Source: Giesbergeria anulus (GTDB taxonomy: Bacteria > Pseudomonadota > Gammaproteobacteria > Burkholderiales > Burkholderiaceae_C). Taken from it: a stretch of DNA of 64,000 nt. The DNA lies in the NCBI RefSeq assembly GCF_900111115.1, contig NZ_FOGD01000003.1, positions 62,001-126,000 of the forward strand, in the 5' to 3' direction. Each line of letters starts with the position of its first letter. Position 1 is the stretch's first letter. Shown in pieces: positions 58,641 through 64,000 of the stretch. The position numbers were made by a program, and so were the translations under genes. Below the pieces are notes generated by a model that was given only the letters and a program-made list of their open reading frames with translations, made no database searches and had not been told where the DNA came from.

Positions 58641-59090
58641 TCAAGCAGCCACCAAGTCAAAACTGGTGGTGATGTCAGCCGTTTTGCCTAGCATGATGCT
58701 GGCCGAGCAGTATTTGTCGTGACTCATGGCAATGGCGCGCTCTACGGCACCGGGCGGGATGTCTTTGCCGGTCACGGTAAAGTGCATGTGGATTTTGGTA
58801 AACACCTTGGGGTCGGTATCGGCGCGCTCGGTGGTCAGTTTGACGCTGCAAGCGCGTACATCGTGGCGGCCACGCTTCAAAATCAGCACCACGTCGTAGG
58901 CGGTGCAGCCACCGGTGCCTGCCAGCACGGTTTCCATTGGGCGTGGTGCTAGGTTCTGGCCGCCGTTTTCGGGCCGGGCGGCATCGGGGGCACCGTCCAT
59001 CACCAGCGTGTGGCCACTGCCGGTTTCGGCGATAAAACCCATGCCTGAGCGTGTGCCCGCAGCGCCCGTCCAGCTCACTGTGCATTCCAT
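58641..59090 (-). CDS. OsmC family peroxiredoxin-like protein
   Basis: A 149-residue OsmC/Ohr-fold protein. The two redox cysteines are in GTGGCTAYDVV (near residue 62) and HDKYCSASIML (near 128). The fold is a swapped dimer that reduces organic hydroperoxides in known members; here the activity is inferred. AAGGAA lies upstream of the ATG at 59090. First gene of an osmC-yggS pair, divergent from the small RNA and ilvA. Confidence 0.9.
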   Translation of the reverse strand: MECTVSWTGAAGTRSGMGFIAETGSGHTLVMDGAPDAARPENGGQNLAPRPMETVLAGTGGCTAYDVVLILKRGRHDVRACSVKLTTERADTDPKVFTKIHMHFTVTGKDIPPGAVERAIAMSHDKYCSASIMLGKTADITTSFDLVAA

Positions 59091-59172
59091 GATGGTTTCC
59101 TTGATGGTTGTTTTTTAACCACAGCATTGTCGTGGATTTTGTTGCTGTGCAACATAAGATCACACCGTGGCT

Positions 59173-59178
59173 TATAAT
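59173..59178 (+). promoter_or_regulatory. -10 box of the candidate small RNA
   Basis: A perfect TATAAT. No good -35 is seen at 17 bases (CAACAT), so the promoter assignment rests on the -10 element and on the terminator at the right distance downstream. Confidence 0.5.
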
Positions 59179-59182
59179 TCAA

Positions 59183-59292
59183 ATCACGCAATGCTTACTT
59201 TGGTATTAACCCGAAGCATTGCACCATTTGTCTCCTCCATCTCCTCAAAGGATGGATTCAGCCCCAAGCCTCACGGCTTGGGGCTTTTTTTT
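59183..59292 (+). ncRNA. candidate anti-Shine-Dalgarno small RNA (betaproteobacterial toxic sRNA-like)
   Basis: An intergenic transcript of about 105-110 bases is predicted between a TATAAT box and a strong terminator. Stem 1: GCAATGCTT (59188-59196) with AAGCATTGC (59214-59222), perfect nine pairs, 17-base loop. Then a single-stranded pyrimidine tract TCTCCTCCATCTCCTC (59231-59246), which contains two CTCC-type anti-SD elements. Stem 2: TCCATC / GATGGA (59236-59241, 59251-59256) with the second TCCTC in its loop. Stem 3 is the terminator. The arrangement recalls the Rfam betaproteobacteria toxic small RNA, known for a conserved anti-SD sequence; I could not run a covariance search. Confidence 0.65.
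59260..59292 (+). terminator. Rho-independent terminator of the small RNA
   Basis: AGCCCCAAGCC / GGCTTGGGGCT, 11 perfect pairs around a TCAC loop, followed by eight T (59285-59292). Strong on the plus strand. It lies before ilvA and after no plus-strand protein gene, so it must end a non-coding transcript. Confidence 0.92.
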
Positions 59293-59336
59293 GCTTTGGG
59301 CCCTATGATGTTCGCCATATTCTCTGCTGTCCAATC

Positions 59337-60905
59337 ATGACTGAGCCTCTTTCTCCCCTTGATTATCTAAAAAAAATCCTCACGGCCCGCGTCTATGACG
59401 TTGCCATTGAGACCGACTTGCAAGTGGCGCGTACCCTGAGCCAGCGCTTGGGCAACAAAGTCTTGCTCAAACGCGAAGACCAGCAGCCGGTGTTCAGCTT
59501 CAAGCTGCGCGGTGCTTACAACAAGATGGCGCACCTGACGCCCGGTCAGTTGGAGCGTGGCGTGATTTGCGCCTCAGCGGGCAACCACGCCCAAGGCGTA
59601 GCCATGAGCGCGCGCAAGCTGGGGGCGCGGGCGGTCATTGTTATGCCCACCACCACGCCACAGCTCAAAATTGACGCCGTGCGGGCTTTGGGCGGCGAGG
59701 TGGTGCTGGCAGGTGAGAGCTATTCCGATGCTTACGCCCATTCGGTCAAGCTAGAGCAAGAGCAGGGCCTGACTTTTGTCCATCCCTTTGATGACCCTGA
59801 CGTCATTGCCGGGCAGGGCACTGTTGCCATGGAAATTTTGCGCCAGCTGCAAAAGCTAGGCAGCAACCGGCTCGATGCGGTGTTTGTCGCCATTGGCGGC
59901 GGTGGCTTGATTGCCGGTGTGTCTAACTACATCAAAGCCATCCGCCCTGAGATCAAGGTGATTGGCGTACAAATGAGGGATTCTGACGCCATGGTGCAAT
60001 CGGTGCTCAAGGGGGAGCGCGTTACGCTGCCCGATGTGGGCCTGTTTTCTGATGGCACGGCGGTCAAGTTGGTGGGTGAAGAAACTTTCCGCATTGCGCA
60101 AGGGTTGGTGGACGAGTTCATCACCGTCGATACTGATGCCGTGTGTGCGGCCATCAAAGATGTTTTTGTCGATACGCGCTGCATTGTGGAGCCAGCGGGT
60201 GCGCTGGCGGTGGCCGCCATCAAGCAGTATGTGACCACGCACCACACCGAAGGCGAAACCTACGCCGCCATTTTGTGTGGTGCCAATATGAACTTTGACC
60301 GCCTGCGCTTTGTGGCCGAGCGTGCTGAGGTGGGCGAAGAGCGCGAGGCCCTGCTGGCTGTGACCATCCCCGAAGAGCGTGGCAGTTTTAGGCGCTTTTG
60401 CGAGATCATTGGCGGTTTGCCGGGTGGCCCGCGCAACGTCACTGAGTTCAACTACCGCATCAGTGATGCCGCACGCGCCCATGTTTTTGTCGGCCTGACC
60501 ACGCACGGCAAGGGCGAATCAGCGCAATTGGCCCAAGCCTTTAGTCAGCACGGCTTTAACGCCCTCGACTTGACGCACGACGATCTGGCTAAAGAGCACC
60601 TGCGCCATCTGGTGGGCGGCCTGTCGAACTTGGCGCAAGATGAGCGCTTGCTGCGCTTTGTCTTTCCAGAGCGCCCCGGTGCCTTGCTCAAGTTTTTGAG
60701 CCTGATGCAGCCCAGCTGGAATATCAGCTTGTTTCACTACCGCAACCAAGGGGCCGACTATGGCCGTATTTTGGTTGGTATTCAGGTGCCGCCTGAAGAT
60801 GGCGCGGCTTTTGCTGATTTTCTGGCAACCTTGGGCTACCCTTACGTGGAAGAGACGCAAAATCCGGCTTATCGCCTGTTTTTGCAGGCACCCGCCACCC
60901 ACTAA
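59337..60905 (+). CDS. ilvA: threonine ammonia-lyase, biosynthetic (IlvA)
   Basis: A 522-residue PLP enzyme converting threonine to 2-oxobutanoate, the first step to isoleucine. PLP lysine K56 in PVFSFKLRGAYNK, CASAGNHAQGVAMSA, IGGGGLIAGVSNYIKAIRP, then two ACT-like regulatory domains in the C-terminal 190 residues (VTIPEERGSFRRFCEIIG and FPERPGALLKFLSLM), the full-length form inhibited by isoleucine. No clear ribosome-binding site precedes the ATG. Confidence 0.95.
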   Translation: MTEPLSPLDYLKKILTARVYDVAIETDLQVARTLSQRLGNKVLLKREDQQPVFSFKLRGAYNKMAHLTPGQLERGVICASAGNHAQGVAMSARKLGARAVIVMPTTTPQLKIDAVRALGGEVVLAGESYSDAYAHSVKLEQEQGLTFVHPFDDPDVIAGQGTVAMEILRQLQKLGSNRLDAVFVAIGGGGLIAGVSNYIKAIRPEIKVIGVQMRDSDAMVQSVLKGERVTLPDVGLFSDGTAVKLVGEETFRIAQGLVDEFITVDTDAVCAAIKDVFVDTRCIVEPAGALAVAAIKQYVTTHHTEGETYAAILCGANMNFDRLRFVAERAEVGEEREALLAVTIPEERGSFRRFCEIIGGLPGGPRNVTEFNYRISDAARAHVFVGLTTHGKGESAQLAQAFSQHGFNALDLTHDDLAKEHLRHLVGGLSNLAQDERLLRFVFPERPGALLKFLSLMQPSWNISLFHYRNQGADYGRILVGIQVPPEDGAAFADFLATLGYPYVEETQNPAYRLFLQAPATH

Positions 60906-60914
60906 ACAAGGCCC

Positions 60915-63839
60915 ATGCTGCCCCAAGTCCAACCGATCGGTTCACTCAAGACCCGCATCACCTTGTTCACGCTGGCCATTTTTATGACCAGCCTGTGGTC
61001 ATTGACGTTTTATGCTGGCCATATGCTGCGCCAAGACATGCAGCGGCAGTTGAGCGATCAGCAGTTTTCGGTGGTGTCCTTTATTGCCAGCGCCGTGGAT
61101 GTGCACTTGACGGAACGCATCCGGACGTTGGACTTGGTGGTCAGCAGCATTGACCCGTCGATGATGGGTCAGCCCACGGTTTTGCAGCACCTGCTGGATA
61201 ACCGCACGGTGCTAGGAACCATGTTCAGTGGTGGCGTGCTCATTACTGATAAGTTGGGCACTGCCGTGGCCGAGGCCCCGCGCTCGGTAGGGCGGGTGGG
61301 CCTCAATTTTATGGATCGAACCGCAGTGGCTGGGGCCTTAAGTCAAGGCCAAACCGTGATTGGTACTGCCGTACTGGACAAGCGTTTGGGCGTGCCGGTA
61401 ATTGGTATTGCGGTGCCGATACTCGATGCTCACGGGCGCAGCATTGGCACCCTCGCGGGGGTGATGGCACTAGAACACGCCGGGTTTTTAGACCAACTGA
61501 CCCAAAGCGCTTATGGCAAGACGGGCAGCTATTTTTTGATGGATCGCCAGCAGCGGCTGATTATTGCAGCCACCAACAGAGAGCGCGTGTTGCAGCCTTT
61601 GCGCCCGCGTGGTGAAATTCCGGCCATTGACCGCTTTGTGGATGGCTTTGAAGGCTCGCAGGTGTACAGCAACTTAGCTGGGGTAGAGGTGCTCAACTCG
61701 GTCAAGCGCCTCACGGTGGCCGATTGGGGCGTTTCGGCCTCTATTCCTACGGCAGAAGCGTTTGCGCCTATCCGCGCCATGCAGCAGCGCATGGTGATGG
61801 CGGCATTGCTGCTCACGGTGCTGGTGGGCGCTTTGACTTGGTGGCTGTTGCGGCGCAATTTATTGCCACTGACCAACACTACCAAAATTTTGGCGCAGAT
61901 GGCATTGTCGCCAGAGCTGCCGCAGCCCTTGCCGGTAGAGCGCCAAGACGAGATTGGCATCCTGATCCAAAGTTTTAACCACCTGCTCCACAGCATGGCG
62001 CAGCAAAAAGAGGCGCTAGAAGTGCAGTTGCGCTTGTTTTCTGCGTTTATCGATGCGCTGCCCAACCCGGTTTTTATCAAAAACAAGGAAACGGTTTTTA
62101 CGGCCTGCAACAAAGCCTACGAGGAAGCCTTTGGCATCGAGCGCGCCCACTTTATCGGCAAGACGGTGCTAGAGCTGGACTACCTGCCCTTGGCAGCCCG
62201 GCAAGCTTTTCAAGTCGCTGATGTGGCCTTGATAGCACAGGGTGGCCAGACCAGCGAGGAGATTGAGCTGATTTTTTGCGATGGCCTGCGGCGTACGGTG
62301 CTGTACCAGCGCTGCACCTTTGATTTGGGGCCAGAGCAGGGCGGGGGCATGTTGGGCTTGCTGGTGGATATTTCTGAGCGCAAACAGGTAGAAGAAGCCC
62401 TGAAGCTGCGCGAAGCGCAGTACCGGCTGCTGGCAGAAAATGCCAACGATGTGATTTGGACACTGGATGTGCAGGGGCGCTTTACCTATGTTAGCCCCTC
62501 GGTGGCTAAACTGCGCGGCTACACCAGTGCCGAAGTAATGCAGCAATCGTTGCAACAAGCCCTGATGCCCCAAGGCGTGCCGTTGGTGCTACAGGCCTTG
62601 CAAAAAAGCCAAGCCGCTGCCAAAGCGGGTTTGACCATTCCAGAATGGCGCGCTGAGTTAGAGCAGCCTTGTAAGGACGGCAGTACAGTTTGGACGGAAG
62701 TTACTACCAATGGGGTGCTAAATGCCGACGGCGAGTTTTTGGGCCTGTTGGGCATTACCCGCGACATTTCTGAGCGCAAAGAACGTGATGATTACCGGCG
62801 CTTTCACAGCCAAATTTTAGAAAAACTGGCCGCTGGCACCCAACTCAAGGCCATCTTAGAAGCCATTGTGTTGGGCATTGAGGCGTTGCACCCCAACAAG
62901 CTGTGCAGCATTTTGCTGCTGGATGAGGCGGGCCAGCGTGTCACGGGCTGCATTGGCCCTAGTCTGCCCGACTTTTACAACAAGGCTTTGGAGGGGTTGG
63001 TGGTAGAGCTGGGCATGGGCTCGTGCGGTACCTCGGTATGTACTGGGCAGCGGGTGGTGGTGGAAGACATTGCCACCCATGCTTACTGGGCACCGTTTCG
63101 GGTGTTGGCCGCCCAAGCACGGTTGGGGGCTTGCTGGTCGGAGCCGATCCGCTCTGGTTCAAACCGGATTTTGGGGGTTTTTGGCATTTACCACCGCAAC
63201 AAACACACCCCCAGCGATGCCGACATCGCCTTGATCGAACAAACGGCCCGGCTGGCTAGTATTGCGATTGAGAAAACGGTTGCTGAGGAGCAAATCCGCA
63301 ATTTGGCCTACCGCGACAGTCTGACCCGGCTGCCCAACCGGCGTCTTTTGGATGAGCGTTTGGCCTTGGCCTTGGCCAGCAGCCGACGCACTGGGCTGCA
63401 TGGTGCGCTGATATTGTTGGACTTGGACAACTTTAAGCCACTCAATGACACCTACGGCCATGCGGCAGGCGATTTGTTGTTGATCGAGGTGGCTCGCCGC
63501 TTGAGTGCCAGCATCCGGGAGGTAGATACTGTGGCCCGTTTGGGCGGGGATGAGTTTGTGGTGGTGATTGGTGATTTGGAGGCTGATGCCAAAGTGGCCT
63601 TAGAACACGCGCAGGCAGTGGCCGAAAAAATTCGGGCAGCATTGGCCCAACCCTACCTGTTGACCGTGGTAGCACACCAAAACACCCCAGCCATCATGAT
63701 TGAGCACCACGGCTCATGCAGCATGGGTTTGGCCCTGTTTACGGGGCAAGATACCCAGCGCCAAACAGAACTGCTCAAGCAAGCCGACGATGCCATGTAC
63801 CGAGCCAAGCAATCGGGCCGCAACACCATTCATCTGTGA
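60915..63839 (+). CDS. multi-sensor diguanylate cyclase (Cache-HAMP-PAS-PAS-GAF-GGDEF)
   Basis: A 974-residue inner-membrane c-di-GMP synthase. TM1 about 13-35; double-Cache sensor about 40-288; TM2 about 293-313; HAMP about 314-367; PAS1 373-490 (LPNPVFIKNKETVFTACNKAYE); PAS2 500-622 (NDVIWTLDVQGRFTYVSPSV); GAF about 640-790; GGDEF domain from 796 with GGDEF at 877-881 and inhibitory site REVD at 868-871. All catalytic residues are present. It lies nine bases after ilvA. There is no EAL domain. Confidence 0.93.
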   Translation: MLPQVQPIGSLKTRITLFTLAIFMTSLWSLTFYAGHMLRQDMQRQLSDQQFSVVSFIASAVDVHLTERIRTLDLVVSSIDPSMMGQPTVLQHLLDNRTVLGTMFSGGVLITDKLGTAVAEAPRSVGRVGLNFMDRTAVAGALSQGQTVIGTAVLDKRLGVPVIGIAVPILDAHGRSIGTLAGVMALEHAGFLDQLTQSAYGKTGSYFLMDRQQRLIIAATNRERVLQPLRPRGEIPAIDRFVDGFEGSQVYSNLAGVEVLNSVKRLTVADWGVSASIPTAEAFAPIRAMQQRMVMAALLLTVLVGALTWWLLRRNLLPLTNTTKILAQMALSPELPQPLPVERQDEIGILIQSFNHLLHSMAQQKEALEVQLRLFSAFIDALPNPVFIKNKETVFTACNKAYEEAFGIERAHFIGKTVLELDYLPLAARQAFQVADVALIAQGGQTSEEIELIFCDGLRRTVLYQRCTFDLGPEQGGGMLGLLVDISERKQVEEALKLREAQYRLLAENANDVIWTLDVQGRFTYVSPSVAKLRGYTSAEVMQQSLQQALMPQGVPLVLQALQKSQAAAKAGLTIPEWRAELEQPCKDGSTVWTEVTTNGVLNADGEFLGLLGITRDISERKERDDYRRFHSQILEKLAAGTQLKAILEAIVLGIEALHPNKLCSILLLDEAGQRVTGCIGPSLPDFYNKALEGLVVELGMGSCGTSVCTGQRVVVEDIATHAYWAPFRVLAAQARLGACWSEPIRSGSNRILGVFGIYHRNKHTPSDADIALIEQTARLASIAIEKTVAEEQIRNLAYRDSLTRLPNRRLLDERLALALASSRRTGLHGALILLDLDNFKPLNDTYGHAAGDLLLIEVARRLSASIREVDTVARLGGDEFVVVIGDLEADAKVALEHAQAVAEKIRAALAQPYLLTVVAHQNTPAIMIEHHGSCSMGLALFTGQDTQRQTELLKQADDAMYRAKQSGRNTIHL

Positions 63840-63853
63840 GGTTGCCGTTTCTC

Positions 63854-64000
63854 ATGCAAGCTATTCGCCACTATCTGCTGGCCGTGCAGTTTTTTACCCG
63901 CATCCCTATCACGGGGCGGTTGGCCCACTGGGTTGGCTTTAGCCCAGCCATGTTGCGTGCCAGCAGCGCGCATTTTCCCGGCGTTGGTTGGATCGTGGCG
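63854..64000 (+). CDS. cobS: adenosylcobinamide-GDP ribazoletransferase CobS (5' part)
   Basis: The first 49 codons of an ORF that continues past the window: MQAIRHYLLAVQFFTRIPIT, then AMLRASSAHFPGVGWIVA. CobS begins with an L-x-F-x-x-F-T-R-I/L-P motif and a P-G-V/I-G segment, both visible here. The enzyme joins adenosylcobinamide-GDP to alpha-ribazole at the membrane in the last steps of cobalamin assembly. No cobalamin riboswitch is seen before it. Confidence 0.85.
   Translation, partial: MQAIRHYLLAVQFFTRIPITGRLAHWVGFSPAMLRASSAHFPGVGWIVA

Overview
The window reads as a chromosome segment from a Gram-negative betaproteobacterium, most likely a Comamonadaceae member (Burkholderiales). The evidence is a neisserial-type general porin, Coq7, PilT/PilU, a DksA with a single cysteine, a betaproteobacterial dcw order ending in ftsA-ftsZ-lpxC, meso-DAP type MurE, and dense coding at about 60% GC or more by eye. 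It is mostly core chromosome. I see no rRNA, tRNA, CRISPR array, prophage or insertion sequence.

Layout. 1-5.7 kb: two small conserved proteins, then an HIT protein coupled to a very large FAD/Fe-S oxidoreductase. 5.7-9.5 kb: a small lipoprotein, an AT-rich membrane diguanylate cyclase and a FemAB-like acyltransferase. 9.5-10.1 kb: a decayed hypA-hypB ([NiFe]-hydrogenase maturation) relic. 10.2-12.8 kb: divergent rsmI and yraN, a divergent SIS protein and a BON lipoprotein. 12.8-17.4 kb (minus): a beta-hydroxyacid dehydrogenase, pilU, a cyclic-nucleotide-binding protein, pilT and coq7. 17.6-26.3 kb (plus): porin, thioesterase, enoyl-CoA hydratase, CobW-family GTPase, dksA, a STAS-tailed protein and hslVU.

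26.3-44.6 kb holds the whole dcw cluster: rsmH, ftsL, ftsI, murE, murF, mraY, murD, ftsW, murG, murC, ddl, ftsQ, ftsA, ftsZ, then lpxC and a small membrane protein. Most junctions overlap or nearly touch, so this is a long co-transcribed envelope and division unit. mraZ, normally first, is reduced to a 35-codon remnant that overlaps the rsmH start.

44.6-52.5 kb is a self-contained acidic amino acid module: gltIJKL-type ABC transporter, glutamate dehydrogenase, and a DctB/AauS-type sensor kinase with a sigma-54 response regulator. The region upstream of gltI carries two TCGG-N4-CCGA-like repeats, a consensus IHF site and a correctly spaced -24/-12 promoter. Together these suggest that the two-component system at the 3' end activates the transporter and dehydrogenase at the 5' end.

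52.5-64 kb: a TPP riboswitch and thiC; a PAS/4HB/HAMP receptor lacking the chemotaxis signalling tip beside an HD-GYP protein lacking its HD histidine; yggS and osmC; a candidate anti-Shine-Dalgarno small RNA; ilvA; a second multi-sensor diguanylate cyclase; and the start of cobS.

The observations most worth follow-up are the anti-SD small RNA (about 59.18-59.29 kb), the mraZ remnant, the hyp relic, the sigma-54 control region, the SIS protein without its sugar-phosphate motifs, and the receptor/HD-GYP pair without canonical output residues.
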